This document shows positions 8,128 through 17,110 of a stretch of 37,613 nt of DNA, in pieces (positions within the stretch are counted from its first letter, which is position 1; every line of letters starts with the position of its first letter). The position numbers were made by a program, and so were the translations under genes. The notes under the pieces were generated by a model. That model did not search any database and was not told the origin of the DNA. It saw only the letters and a list, made by a program, of their open reading frames with translations. Source of the DNA: Blastocatellia bacterium (GTDB lineage: Bacteria; Acidobacteriota; Blastocatellia; RBC074); NCBI GenBank assembly GCA_016789725.1, contig JAEUQN010000056.1, positions 1 to 37,613 of the forward strand, given 5' to 3'.

Positions 8128-8739
8128 ATGACAGCATTGCCAAAATACAAATACACATTGGAAGAATACTTGGAATTAGATGCCAAGTCCGAAGCGCGGC
8201 TCGAATATTGGGACGGCGAAATCTTTGATATGAGCGGCGCGAATGACCAACACGATCAGATCGAAAGCAACGTTCATACTTCGCTCCGAATACAATTCAA
8301 GGGACGAGGTTGTCGAGTCTTCACTGCCAATATGCGGATTCGCGTTCCCACTATGCTGCCGTATCGGTATGGCGATGTGTCGGCACTCTGCGGGCAACCG
8401 CAGTTCGTGAAGGTCGGCGGCGTAGATGTTTTGACCAATGCCGCGCTTATCATCGAAGTTCTTTCTTCTTCGACCGAAGCATATGATCGTGGCGACAAGT
8501 TCACACATTACAAATCCATTCCCAGCTTTTGCGAATACTTACTGATTGCGCAGCATCGTCCACATGTTTCGCAATATATTCGCCAGGATGATGGCTCGTG
8601 GTTGCACCGCGAATTCAATGTTCTGGGGGATGTCGTAAAACTCACCTCAGTGGAGTGTGAATTGTCGCTGCAAGAAATTTATGAACACGTAACGTTCGAC
8701 AAATCGGCAAAGAATCCGCACCTGCGACCGTTGGAATAA
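8128..8739 (+). CDS. Uma2 family (DUF820) putative nuclease-fold protein
   Basis: A 203-residue protein starting M-T-A-L-P-K-Y-K-Y-T-L-E-E-Y-L-E-L. It carries the standard Uma2 landmarks: E-Y-W-D-G-E-I-F-D-M-S-G, the R-Y-G-D-V-S-A-L segment with the acidic residue, and A-L-I-I-E-V-L-S-S-S-T-E-A-Y-D-R-G-D-K, the PD-(D/E)xK-like core. The family has the restriction-endonuclease fold; its biological role is unresolved, and it is much expanded in Cyanobacteria and Acidobacteriota. The frame is open back to 8062 inside the preceding gene, but GGGGA at 8116-8120, 7 nt before this ATG, and the family's normal N-terminus decide for 8128. The stop is followed after 6 nt by the next gene. Confidence 0.9.
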   Translation: MTALPKYKYTLEEYLELDAKSEARLEYWDGEIFDMSGANDQHDQIESNVHTSLRIQFKGRGCRVFTANMRIRVPTMLPYRYGDVSALCGQPQFVKVGGVDVLTNAALIIEVLSSSTEAYDRGDKFTHYKSIPSFCEYLLIAQHRPHVSQYIRQDDGSWLHREFNVLGDVVKLTSVECELSLQEIYEHVTFDKSAKNPHLRPLE

Positions 8740-8745
8740 TACCCT

Positions 8746-11262
8746 GTGAAAACCACTGCCACGAAGTTTATCTTGCTCCTGTTTGTCGCTGGCGCATGGT
8801 TTGCGCTCATCGCACTTAATCACTTCTTCCCTCCCGTTCTCGCCTCTGCACAAATCTCTTTTGATCTCGACATCCGACCGATTCTCACCGCGCGTTGTCT
8901 GACCTGTCACAACGAGAAAAAACAAAGCGGCGGGTTGCGGCTGGATGCCAAAGCCTTTGCTGTGCGAGATTCGATCATCGTCGCGGGCAAACCCGCCGAG
9001 AGCCATTTGTATCAACGCATCACCGCGCCCGATGGCGAACAGATGCCACCGGTAGGAGAGCGGTTGAGCACCGCACAAATCGCGCTGATCAAAGCGTGGA
9101 TTGAAACCGGCGCTTATTGGCCGGATGCGGCGACCGCGGGACGCAGAGAGGTGGAGACGGATCGTTCACAACATTGGGCGTGGCAACCAATCAAGCGCCC
9201 CGCGATTCCGGCACTCCAAAATCCAAAATCCAAAATCCAAAATCCGATTGATGCGTTCATCGCCGCACGTCTTGCAAGCTCAAACCTCGCATTGTCACCC
9301 GAAGCGGATCGCCGCACGTTAATTCGCCGTTTGTATTTCGATTTGATTGGGTTGCCGCCGACGCCTGAGCGATTACAGCGGTTTGTGAATGATCGTGACC
9401 CGAAGGCGTATGAAAAGCTGGTGGACGAATTGCTCAGCAGTCCGCGATATGGTGAACGGTGGGCGCGGCATTGGTTGGATGTGGTGCATTACGGCGACAC
9501 GCATGGGTATGACAAAGATAAACCACGTCCCAACGCATGGCCGTACCGCGATTATGTGATTCGCGCTTTCAATGAGGACAAGCCATATGCGCGTTTTGTC
9601 GAAGAGCAAATTGCTGGCGATGTTTTGTATCCCCAGACGCGCGACGGCCTTCAGGCGTTGGGCTTTCTGGCCGCCGGGCCGTGGGATTTCATCGGGCATG
9701 CCGAATTGCCCGAAAGCAAAATTGATGGCAAGATCGCGCGCCATCTCGACCGCGATGATATGGTTGCCAACACGATTGGCACCTTCACCAGCGTCACCGT
9801 GCATTGCGCGCAATGCCACAATCACAAGTTCGATCCGATTTCACAGGAAGATTATTATTCGTTGCAATCGGTGTTTGCGGCACTGGATCGCGCGGACAAA
9901 AAATATTTTGCCAATGATGCGGCGATGACGCAGAAGTTCAACCAGCTTGAGGGAGGTCAACGCGATTTGGCTGAGCGCAAACGCGTGATCGAACGAGACG
10001 CGGCAAAAGCGGCGGGCGCAGCGGTGACGAAACTGGATGCGCAAATTGCTGAGGCCGCGAAAAAGACCAACAACGAGGCCGAAGTAAAAGCCTTGAAAAC
10101 CAAACGCGCGGACCTCGTAGACGCGGCGATGAAGCCGGAAACACGCGCGGAACGCGATGCCTATAACGTCGAACTTGCTCAGCTCAACAAAGACCTCGCC
10201 AGCTACCCGACCCCGGAAGTCGTTTATGCTGGCACCGTGCATTACGGCACGGGAACGTTTGTTGGGACGGGGGCGCAGGGGGGGAAACCACGGCCGATTT
10301 ATTTGCTGGCGCGTGGGCAAGTGACGTCCCCCGGACGCGAAGTCAACCCCGGCGCACTGGCGATGCTGTCCTTTCAACCGGCGCGTTTTTCTATCCCCAA
10401 AGACGCGCCCGAAGGTCAACGCCGCGCCGCACTCGCACGTTGGATTACTGACCCGCAAAATCCGCTGACATGGCGCAGCATTGTGAATCGCGTCTGGCAA
10501 TATCATTTCGGTGCAGGACTCGTTACCACGCCCAACGATTTCGGACACAACGGCGCAACGCCCTCGCATCCCGAACTACTCGACTGGCTCGCCGCCGAAT
10601 TCCGCGACACTGGCGGCTCGCTGAAACGTTTGCATAAACTCATCGTGATGAGCGCCACCTATCGCCAAACCAGTCAACCAACCACCAGCCACCAGCTACC
10701 AACCACCGACAACGCTTTGTTGTGGCGGCAAAATCGTCGCAAGCTGGAAGCCGAATCTGTGCGCGATGCCGTGTTGAGCGTGACGGGCAAACTGGATTTG
10801 ACGATGGGCGGCCCCGGTTGGCAGGATTTCGTGATTGAGCATCCTGAACATTCACCGCATTACGAATACGGACTTGCCGACCCGGAAGATAAGCAAACCT
10901 GGCGACGTTCGATTTATCGCTTTATTGTGCGCTCGCAAACACAACCGTGGATGACGGCGCTGGATTGCGCTGACCCGTCCATGCGCGTAGACAAACGCAA
11001 CGAGAGCCTTTCGCCGCTGCAAGCCCTCGCGCTGCTCAACAATGGTTTTATGATTGCGCAGTCGCGGCATTTTGCCGAACGGTTGCAACACGAAAAGCCG
11101 AACGATCTGGCCGGACAAATCGAACGCGCGCATTGGCTGGCGTTTGGGCGTAAACCGACGCTCATCGAACAACAGAAATATGTGGCCTTTGCTCGCAGTT
11201 ACGGGCTGCCGAATCTGTGTCGGGTCTTACTGAACCTAAATGAATTTACGTTTGCAGACTAA
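8746..11262 (+). CDS. Secreted PSCyt1/DUF1549/DUF1553 protein
   Basis: An 838-residue protein with an N-terminal signal or anchor segment (about residues 8-35), then a planctomycete-type cytochrome C domain with a haem-binding C-L-T-C-H motif (Cys51, Cys54, His55). The DUF1549 domain covers about 165-370, including [11 protein letters not shown] and a second C-x-x-C-H in [11 protein letters not shown] charged coiled segment lies at about 395-480, and DUF1553 at about 560-815. The end [14 protein letters not shown] is the normal family end, so the gene is complete. Such proteins are thought to act in extracytoplasmic redox or polysaccharide degradation with DUF1501 partners; activity is unproven. 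The only possible start is GTG, because an in-frame stop lies 9 nt upstream. Two heptamer arrays are embedded in the coding sequence. Confidence 0.9.
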   Translation: MKTTATKFILLLFVAGAWFALIALNHFFPPVLASAQISFDLDIRPILTARCLTCHNEKKQSGGLRLDAKAFAVRDSIIVAGKPAESHLYQRITAPDGEQMPPVGERLSTAQIALIKAWIETGAYWPDAATAGRREVETDRSQHWAWQPIKRPAIPALQNPKSKIQNPIDAFIAARLASSNLALSPEADRRTLIRRLYFDLIGLPPTPERLQRFVNDRDPKAYEKLVDELLSSPRYGERWARHWLDVVHYGDTHGYDKDKPRPNAWPYRDYVIRAFNEDKPYARFVEEQIAGDVLYPQTRDGLQALGFLAAGPWDFIGHAELPESKIDGKIARHLDRDDMVANTIGTFTSVTVHCAQCHNHKFDPISQEDYYSLQSVFAALDRADKKYFANDAAMTQKFNQLEGGQRDLAERKRVIERDAAKAAGAAVTKLDAQIAEAAKKTNNEAEVKALKTKRADLVDAAMKPETRAERDAYNVELAQLNKDLASYPTPEVVYAGTVHYGTGTFVGTGAQGGKPRPIYLLARGQVTSPGREVNPGALAMLSFQPARFSIPKDAPEGQRRAALARWITDPQNPLTWRSIVNRVWQYHFGAGLVTTPNDFGHNGATPSHPELLDWLAAEFRDTGGSLKRLHKLIVMSATYRQTSQPTTSHQLPTTDNALLWRQNRRKLEAESVRDAVLSVTGKLDLTMGGPGWQDFVIEHPEHSPHYEYGLADPEDKQTWRRSIYRFIVRSQTQPWMTALDCADPSMRVDKRNESLSPLQALALLNNGFMIAQSRHFAERLQHEKPNDLAGQIERAHWLAFGRKPTLIEQQKYVAFARSYGLPNLCRVLLNLNEFTFAD
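9216..9245 (+). repeat. In-frame heptamer array CCAAAAT x4 inside a CDS
   Basis: Four exact tandem copies of CCAAAAT plus CC lie between the cytochrome and DUF1549 domains. They are read as N-P-K-S-K-I-Q-N-P, because three heptamers equal seven codons. The array sits in an interdomain linker where an insertion would be tolerated. Confidence 0.85.
10677..10711 (+). repeat. Second coding heptamer array, ACCARCY type
   Basis: Units ACCAACC, ACCAGCC, ACCAGCT, ACCAACC and ACCGACA follow each other in 7-nt phase. They encode part of [12 protein letters not shown], a loop in DUF1553 between a conserved Y-R-Q-T-S segment and [10 protein letters not shown]. It is less exact than the first array, so probably older. 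Confidence 0.65.
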
Positions 11263-11350
11263 TCCCGCGCGGGTGCGATTGCGACAAGTCGCCAGAAGCT
11301 TTATCGTGGGCGCACATTCCAAATTACCATTCCAACAGGAGACTTATTTT

Positions 11351-13741
11351 ATGTGCAGCTCACGCTTCCGTTTGTTTGCTCAGCAAGGTTCGCTTGTGGT
11401 TTTGTGTCACTTGGCGTTGGTTGTTGCCGCCATTGCCCAGCCGCGTTACCAAGCCGAAATTCGCCGCACAAGTCACGGCATTCCGCACATCACCGCGAAA
11501 GATTACGGCAGCCTCGGCTTTGGCGAAGGCTACGCGTTTGCGCAAGATCATTTGTGCTCGCTGGCGGATCAAGTCATCAAAGCACGCGGCGAACGGGCGA
11601 AATACTTTGGCGCGGGCGAAAACAATCGGCATTTGTACAGTGACATCACGATGCGCGCGCTCGGCATTTATGAACAGGCGAAAGCGATGCTGCCGACGAT
11701 GTCTAAAGAAGCGCGCGAACAGATCGAAGGCTACGTTGCTGGGTACAACCAATATTTACGCGAAGTTACTGTTAATGGTGTTGGCGGTTGGTGTCGCGGC
11801 AAAGAGTGGGTTTTCCCAATCACAGCGGAAGACATGTTGGCTTACCATCAAAGTGTCGTCTTCCAAACAACGGGGTTTGCTGAAATGATTGCGACCGCGC
11901 AACCCCCTAAAAATGAAACTGCCTATGCAATGTCGACCAGCTTTCCTGAGTTCGGTCTTGCCAGTAACGGATGGGCAATTGGTTCCGAACGTGCTGCAAA
12001 CGGACGTGGGATGTTGCTATCCAATTCTCATTATCCTTGGGTTGGCTCCAATCGCTATTGGGAAAAACATCTGATCATTCCTGGGAAGTTAGATATTTAT
12101 GGAATAGGACTTCTCGGTTTGCCCCGAATGTCGGGGGGCTTCAACCGGGCGATAGCATGGACACCAACGGTTTCAGCCGGTAAACGGATGACGTTTTATA
12201 CACTCAATCTCGTGTCTGGTCATCCCACCAAATATCTCTACGACGGCAAGGTGCGTGAGATGACCAGCAAAGTTATTGGCGTCTCAGTGAGACAATCAGA
12301 CGGCACAATAAAACAAATCGAGCATCGTGTGTTCTTCAGCCACTACGGCCCCATCTTGAATTACCCTAGTGTTGGTTGGTCAGGTCAGCGCACGGTAACA
12401 ATTCGGGATGCCAATGCAAGTAACTTTTCCTTGTTCGAGCAATATATGGCAATGAGTCGTGCCCGTAACCTGGACGAATTCAAGCGGGCGATTGCCAAAT
12501 ACAATGCTACTCCCTGGACTACGCTCACCGTTGCTAGCGCGGAGGGACGCGCGTGGGTCGTTGATTCTTCCGCAACGCCAAACTTGAAACCTGAAGCGAT
12601 TGTGGCCTGGATGCAGCGTAGGGACAGTGACGCACTGACGAAGGTGGCGTGGGAGCGCGGGCAGGTTTTGTTGGATGGAAGTAATTCTCTGTTTGAATGG
12701 GTGAACGAGCCTTCGACGCGACCAGGTATAATTCCGGCTTCGCGCGTGCCGCAACTTGAACGTAAAGATTTCGTTTTCAATGCGAACGACAGTCTCTGGC
12801 TAGCAAACCAGCGCCAATTGCTATCAGGGATTGCGCCGCTGCAAGGTGGGGAAAACACGCCTCTTTCATTGCGCACGCGGATGAATGCCTTGATGCTCAA
12901 CGACACCAGCCCGACCGGTCCTGCTGGCAAAGACAGCAAATTCACACTGGACGAACTGGCTGCCGCCATTCTCAGCAATCGTAGTTTATCGGCGGAGCTT
13001 CTGCGTGGCGAACTGGTCAAGCGTTGTCAGATGACACCTTCGGTCATGCTAGATGGGCAATCTATAGACCTGCGCCCAGCGTGCCAGATTCTTGCCGCGT
13101 GGGACGGGCGCTACGAACTCAATAGTGTCGGCCCGGTTTTATGGCGCGAATTTATAACGCAGTACGATTTGGCAGATTTGCGAAGAAAAGGCTCCCTCTT
13201 CGCGCAGGCCTTCAACCCGGCTGATCCGGTGAACACGCCGCATTCGTTAACACCTGATCAAAATCACGAATCCTTGCTCAAACTCGCGCGTGCTGTGCGG
13301 TTGCTGACGCAGCAGAATATCGCGCTTGATACGCCGCTCGGCAACGTGCAATACAGCACAAAGAACGGCGGTCGCATCCCGATGCACGGTGGCGAAGGCG
13401 CGTACGACGGCATTGCGAATTTCGTGAACTACGCCGCCAACGGCACGACGCTCGAACCGGAAACGCCACCTGTGAAAGTGCCGGGCAGTCGCTTCCTGAC
13501 GAAAGATGGCTATCCAGTCAATCGGGGGACGAGCTTTCTTATGGCGCTCGAATACACGGCGAATGGCCCGCGTGCGCAAGCGTTCCTGACGTATTCGCAG
13601 TCGGGCGACCCAGCTTCGCCCTTGTTCTATGACCAGACGCAGTTGTTTTCCGAGAAGAAATGGCGGCGCATCTTGTTCACTGAGGCGGAAATCAAGAGCG
13701 ATCCGAATTTGAAGACCATCAAAATCAAGAATACGAAATAA
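11351..13741 (+). CDS. Secreted penicillin acylase family (Ntn) amidohydrolase
   Basis: A 796-residue precursor. A signal peptide (about residues 1-32, ending near A-I-A-Q-P) precedes [11 protein letters not shown] and G-E-G-Y-A-F-A-Q-D, typical of the alpha chain of the penicillin G / acyl-homoserine-lactone acylase family. The sequence A-S-N-G-W-A-I-G sets the autoprocessing site, with Ser205 as new N-terminal nucleophile of the beta chain; the residue before it is Ala where Gly is common. Members cleave amide bonds of acylated substrates in the periplasm, including AHL signals; the substrate cannot be read from sequence. The frame opens at 11240 inside the previous gene, but AGGAG at 11337-11341 and the signal peptide decide for 11351. 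Codon choice in the middle third looks different from both ends. Confidence 0.88.
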   Translation: MCSSRFRLFAQQGSLVVLCHLALVVAAIAQPRYQAEIRRTSHGIPHITAKDYGSLGFGEGYAFAQDHLCSLADQVIKARGERAKYFGAGENNRHLYSDITMRALGIYEQAKAMLPTMSKEAREQIEGYVAGYNQYLREVTVNGVGGWCRGKEWVFPITAEDMLAYHQSVVFQTTGFAEMIATAQPPKNETAYAMSTSFPEFGLASNGWAIGSERAANGRGMLLSNSHYPWVGSNRYWEKHLIIPGKLDIYGIGLLGLPRMSGGFNRAIAWTPTVSAGKRMTFYTLNLVSGHPTKYLYDGKVREMTSKVIGVSVRQSDGTIKQIEHRVFFSHYGPILNYPSVGWSGQRTVTIRDANASNFSLFEQYMAMSRARNLDEFKRAIAKYNATPWTTLTVASAEGRAWVVDSSATPNLKPEAIVAWMQRRDSDALTKVAWERGQVLLDGSNSLFEWVNEPSTRPGIIPASRVPQLERKDFVFNANDSLWLANQRQLLSGIAPLQGGENTPLSLRTRMNALMLNDTSPTGPAGKDSKFTLDELAAAILSNRSLSAELLRGELVKRCQMTPSVMLDGQSIDLRPACQILAAWDGRYELNSVGPVLWREFITQYDLADLRRKGSLFAQAFNPADPVNTPHSLTPDQNHESLLKLARAVRLLTQQNIALDTPLGNVQYSTKNGGRIPMHGGEGAYDGIANFVNYAANGTTLEPETPPVKVPGSRFLTKDGYPVNRGTSFLMALEYTANGPRAQAFLTYSQSGDPASPLFYDQTQLFSEKKWRRILFTEAEIKSDPNLKTIKIKNTK

Positions 13742-13748
13742 GCTTTTT

Positions 13749-13897
13749 CCACGAAGTTACACGAAGAAGCACGAAGGGGAGAAAGAGAGATGGAGCGACG
13801 GGGGAAAGAGAGATGGAGAGACATTACTCTCTCTCTTTTCCAGACTTCCTCTCTCTCCCTCTCTCTTTCTTCGTGAAACTTCGTGTGGCTTCGGGGA
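13749..13897. repeat. Nested inverted-word element (CACGAAG outer, GAGAGA inner)
   Basis: Left arm 13749-13776 has three CACGAAG words at about 10-nt spacing; right arm 13869-13897 has the complementary CTTCGTG/CTTCG words. Inside, a purine run (GAGAAAGAGAGATGGAG, GAAAGAGAGATGGAG) faces a pyrimidine run (CTCTCTCTTTTCC, CTCTCTCCCTCTCTC). The whole can fold as one long imperfect hairpin filling the gap between acylase and nitrilase genes; the latter's GGGAGG ribosome-binding site lies at its right edge. Confidence 0.8.
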
Positions 13898-13907
13898 GGA
13901 AAATACA

Positions 13908-14750
13908 ATGACATCACCTACACCTTTCATCGTCGCGGGCATCCAGTGCGATCCACAAATCGGACGTCCTGACCATAATTTAGAAATGATTGCCACGTGG
14001 GCTGAGCAGGCGCAACAGGCAGGCGCGTCGCTCGTGATCTTTCCCGAATGCGCGGTGCCGGGCTATTGTTATGATTCAGCGGCGGAGGCAATGGCGTTTG
14101 CGGAAACGATTCCCGGCCCGGCAACAGCGAAGTTGGAATCGATTGCGGCGCGGTTGAATCTGCATCTCGTCGTCGGAATGCTCGAACGTGAAAACGATCA
14201 ACTCTACAACGTCGCCGTGCTGATGGGGCCGAACGGATTGATCGGCAGCTATCGCAAAGTTCACTTGCCGTACCTTGGCGTAGATCGTTTCACGGCGCAC
14301 GGGCGCGATGGCTTTCGCGTGTATGACACGACGCTCGCGCGCATGGGCGTCAATATTTGTTACGACTGTTCGTTCCCGGAAAGCTCGCGGGTGATGATGC
14401 TGGCGGGCGCGGACATCATCACGTTGCCGACGAACTGGCCGGAGAGTGGTGGCTGTGCTGTCCCGGATTTTGTGGTGCCGACACGCGCGCTCGAAAACAA
14501 AGTTTATTACGCCGCCGTCAATCGCGTCGGCACCGAACGCGGCATCAAGTTTATTGGTCGCTCCTCCATTGTTGATCCGTCGGGCAAAGTGCTCGCCGTC
14601 GCGGATGACACCGAACAAATGCTGCTGGCAGAAATTCATCCTGCATTGGCGCGTGACAAACACATTGTGCGCGTGCCTGGCGAACACGAAGTCAATCGTT
14701 TGCAGGATCGGCAGCCTGATCAATACGGCTTGTTGGTACAACCGAAATAA
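13908..14750 (+). CDS. Carbon-nitrogen hydrolase (nitrilase superfamily)
   Basis: A 280-residue cytoplasmic amidohydrolase. The Glu-Lys-Cys catalytic triad of the nitrilase superfamily is complete: Glu47 in I-F-P-E-C-A, Lys117 in Y-R-K-V-H-L-P, and Cys151 in N-I-C-Y-D-C-S-F-P-E. It is followed by the usual A-D-I-I-T-L-P-T-N-W-P. Members hydrolyse amides or nitriles, for example omega-amides or N-carbamoyl compounds; the substrate here is open. A purine-rich GGGAGGAAAA ribosome-binding site lies before the ATG. It follows the acylase, another amide hydrolase, but the structured element between them may separate their transcription. Length is normal for the family. Confidence 0.92.
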   Translation: MTSPTPFIVAGIQCDPQIGRPDHNLEMIATWAEQAQQAGASLVIFPECAVPGYCYDSAAEAMAFAETIPGPATAKLESIAARLNLHLVVGMLERENDQLYNVAVLMGPNGLIGSYRKVHLPYLGVDRFTAHGRDGFRVYDTTLARMGVNICYDCSFPESSRVMMLAGADIITLPTNWPESGGCAVPDFVVPTRALENKVYYAAVNRVGTERGIKFIGRSSIVDPSGKVLAVADDTEQMLLAEIHPALARDKHIVRVPGEHEVNRLQDRQPDQYGLLVQPK

Positions 14751-14825
14751 GCCGCGCTGTCCATTCCTCCGGTTCTGGCATACAATCCGCCGTCGTAGTT
14801 TCAACTCCCAATCACACGAGGAAGC

Positions 14826-16913
14826 ATGCACAAACAGCCCCGATGGTTCTGGCTCGTTCTCTGGCTCTGGCCGTTGGCGGCGCACGCGCAGGACGCGTTC
14901 ACGCTGACGGCAGCGAGTTTGCAAAACGGGCAAGCCGTCGAACTCGACAAGCTGGGTTGGAAGTACTCGCCGAACGATGATCCGCGCTTTGCCGATCCGC
15001 AGTTTGATGATCACGCGTGGGAAACGTTGAGTAGCACGGCGATTATGCTCAACAACATTCCGAAAAGCGGCTGGCAGGGCATCGGCTGGTTTCGGCTGCG
15101 ACTGAAGGCTGATCCAGCCTTAGCCAGTCAATCGCTGGCACTGGTGATGGTGCATTACGGCGCGTCAGAGATTTATCTGGATGGTAAGCTCGTCGAACGC
15201 TTCGGCACGGTTGGCACAACGCCGGAAACGGAAGTCGCGTACAACCCCAACACGCTGCCGATCTACATTACGCTGGACGCACGGGATGAACACGTGCTGG
15301 CCGTGCGACATTCGTGCATGGAGATGCGCGATCTGTCCGGCGGCTGGGGCAGATGGCTCGCTCAACAGAGTTTCAGGGGAGGAGTAAGTATTGCTACCAA
15401 CCGCACGATTGATTATGGCGCAGGCTTCGGATTGCAAATCGCTGACGCGCAGCAAACGCGCGATGAGCAAGTGAACAGAAGAGCGGCGGGTGGCAATTAT
15501 TTATTGAATATTGGCTTGATGCTGGCCATCGGCTCCTTGCACCTGTTGCTCTTCTGGTTTTATCCCCGCGAGCGCGGAAGTCTTTTCTTTGGCCTCTTAA
15601 CCTATGCTTTCGCCGCCCATAACTCTCTGCTCTATAGTCAACACTTTGGCCATCAGAGCGCTCTGAGAATTATGCTCCACGCAGGAGGGATCCAGGCTCT
15701 GACGATGCTGAGACCTGGAATGTTGCTGGCGTTTATGTATACGGTGTTTGCACTCCGCATTCCGAAATGGTTTTGGTTCTGGGCCATTGCGGCGCTCCTG
15801 TATATCCCGCTTGATCTGTTGTTTGTGGAAGGGAGGCCAATATTTGGATTGTATTTCTTCGCAATCATTTTGTTTCCCGTCTTCGAGGTAGTACGGGGGA
15901 TGAGAAAACCGATACGAAACCGGGTTGCAGGGGCTTGTGTCGTTGGAGTCGCCATGCTCGCTGAAACGTTGTACTTGGTGATTGTCATGGTGGTTCTGGC
16001 GGGGAATTTACCAGGAACGTTTGTTTTAGTAACGCTCCGGTCGCTTGTGCCTCTTATCCTAACGATTGCCTTTTCCGTCTTTCTTGCCCGCCGCTTTGCC
16101 CGCACCAGTCTTGAGTTGGAAGATCAGCTTGCACAGGTCAAACAACTTTCCGCCGCCGCGCTCGAACATGAAAAGGTCAAAGCTGAACACGACCGCAAAA
16201 CGAAAGAACTAGAGGAAGCCCGCCAATTGCAGCTTTCGATGTTGCCGAAGACTGTGCCTCAACTGCCGCATCTCGATATTGCCGCGTATATGAAAACCGC
16301 CACGGAAGTCGGCGGCGATTACTATGACTTCCATCTTGGCGAAGACGGTACGTTGACGATTGCGGTGGGCGATGCGACGGGGCACGGATTGAAGGCGGGG
16401 ACGATGGTGGCTTCGGTGAAAAGCTTGTTTGTGACGCTCGCCTATCATCCCGACATCCCGCACATCTTCACGCGCCTGAGTCAAACCTTAAAGCAGATGA
16501 ATTTGCGCGGGCTGTTTATGGCGATGACGATTGCGAAGGTGAAGGACAATCGCTTGATGATCAGTCTGGCCGGGATGCCGCCCGTCTGGCTGTATCGCGC
16601 TGCGAATCAGCAAATCGAAGAAGTCGCGCTGCAACAACTGCCGCTCGGTGGCGTGACGAAGTATGTCTATCAGCAACGCGAATACGAACTGGCTTCGGGC
16701 GATGTCGTCGTGTTGTTGTCGGACGGCTTGCCCGAACGCTTCAATCCAGCAGGCGCAATGTTGGAGGACGAAACGGCAAAGCAATGGTTGACCGAACACG
16801 CGCATTTACCCGCACAAGCCTTGATCGAAGGCTTGGCGAAACTGGGCGATGAATGGGGCGGCGCGCGCCCGCCGGATGACGATGTGACGTTGGTCGTGCT
16901 GAAGGTGAAATGA
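14826..16913 (+). CDS. Seven-TM receptor fused to SpoIIE-type serine phosphatase
   Basis: A 695-residue membrane signalling protein. Signal peptide 1-22, then a periplasmic beta-sandwich sensor (about 30-180, with W-x-G-x-G-W-F-R-L and I-Y-L-D-G-K). Seven hydrophobic segments span about 222-425, a coiled coil about 425-475, and a PP2C/SpoIIE phosphatase domain runs to the end. Metal-binding aspartates are visible in G-G-D-Y-Y-D-F (Asp498) and V-G-D-A-T-G-H-G (Asp516), plus P-D-D-D-V-T-L-V near the C-terminus. The layout resembles 7TMR-DISM receptors with a RsbU-like output, which dephosphorylate anti-sigma-factor antagonists. No anti-sigma or antagonist gene lies nearby, so the target is elsewhere. 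A GAGGAA site before the ATG supports the start. The transmembrane part has somewhat different codon texture from the flanks. Confidence 0.88.
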   Translation: MHKQPRWFWLVLWLWPLAAHAQDAFTLTAASLQNGQAVELDKLGWKYSPNDDPRFADPQFDDHAWETLSSTAIMLNNIPKSGWQGIGWFRLRLKADPALASQSLALVMVHYGASEIYLDGKLVERFGTVGTTPETEVAYNPNTLPIYITLDARDEHVLAVRHSCMEMRDLSGGWGRWLAQQSFRGGVSIATNRTIDYGAGFGLQIADAQQTRDEQVNRRAAGGNYLLNIGLMLAIGSLHLLLFWFYPRERGSLFFGLLTYAFAAHNSLLYSQHFGHQSALRIMLHAGGIQALTMLRPGMLLAFMYTVFALRIPKWFWFWAIAALLYIPLDLLFVEGRPIFGLYFFAIILFPVFEVVRGMRKPIRNRVAGACVVGVAMLAETLYLVIVMVVLAGNLPGTFVLVTLRSLVPLILTIAFSVFLARRFARTSLELEDQLAQVKQLSAAALEHEKVKAEHDRKTKELEEARQLQLSMLPKTVPQLPHLDIAAYMKTATEVGGDYYDFHLGEDGTLTIAVGDATGHGLKAGTMVASVKSLFVTLAYHPDIPHIFTRLSQTLKQMNLRGLFMAMTIAKVKDNRLMISLAGMPPVWLYRAANQQIEEVALQQLPLGGVTKYVYQQREYELASGDVVVLLSDGLPERFNPAGAMLEDETAKQWLTEHAHLPAQALIEGLAKLGDEWGGARPPDDDVTLVVLKVK

Positions 16914-16937
16914 CTCCATTGCGAAGAACAAATTATT

Positions 16938-17077
16938 CTTCCACGAAATCACACGAAGAATCACGAAGAAGAAGTCAGACAGGATTGACAAGATGGACAA
17001 GATGAATTAGCCAAATCCTGGTAATCCTGTAAATCCTGTCGAGAAAATTTTGTGTTCCTTCGTGTGGCTTCGTGGAA
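16938..17077. repeat. Nested inverted-word element (CACGAAG outer, CAGGATT inner)
   Basis: Left outer arm 16938-16974 has CACGAA(G) words at about 10-nt spacing; right outer arm 17055-17077 has CTTCGTG and CTTCGTGG. Inside, GACAGGATT GACAAGATG GACAAGATG (9-nt period, from 16977) faces AATCCTGGT AATCCTGTA AATCCTGTC (up to 17040). It shares its outer words with the element at 13749 but has another core, so the two look modular. Confidence 0.85.
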
Positions 17078-17110
17078 AAAAAACATACGTAATGACGATG
17101 CGCTGAATTT

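Noticed and set aside
11240..11350. Upstream start for the acylase
   Set aside because: It would overlap the previous gene and put an arginine-rich stretch before the signal peptide.
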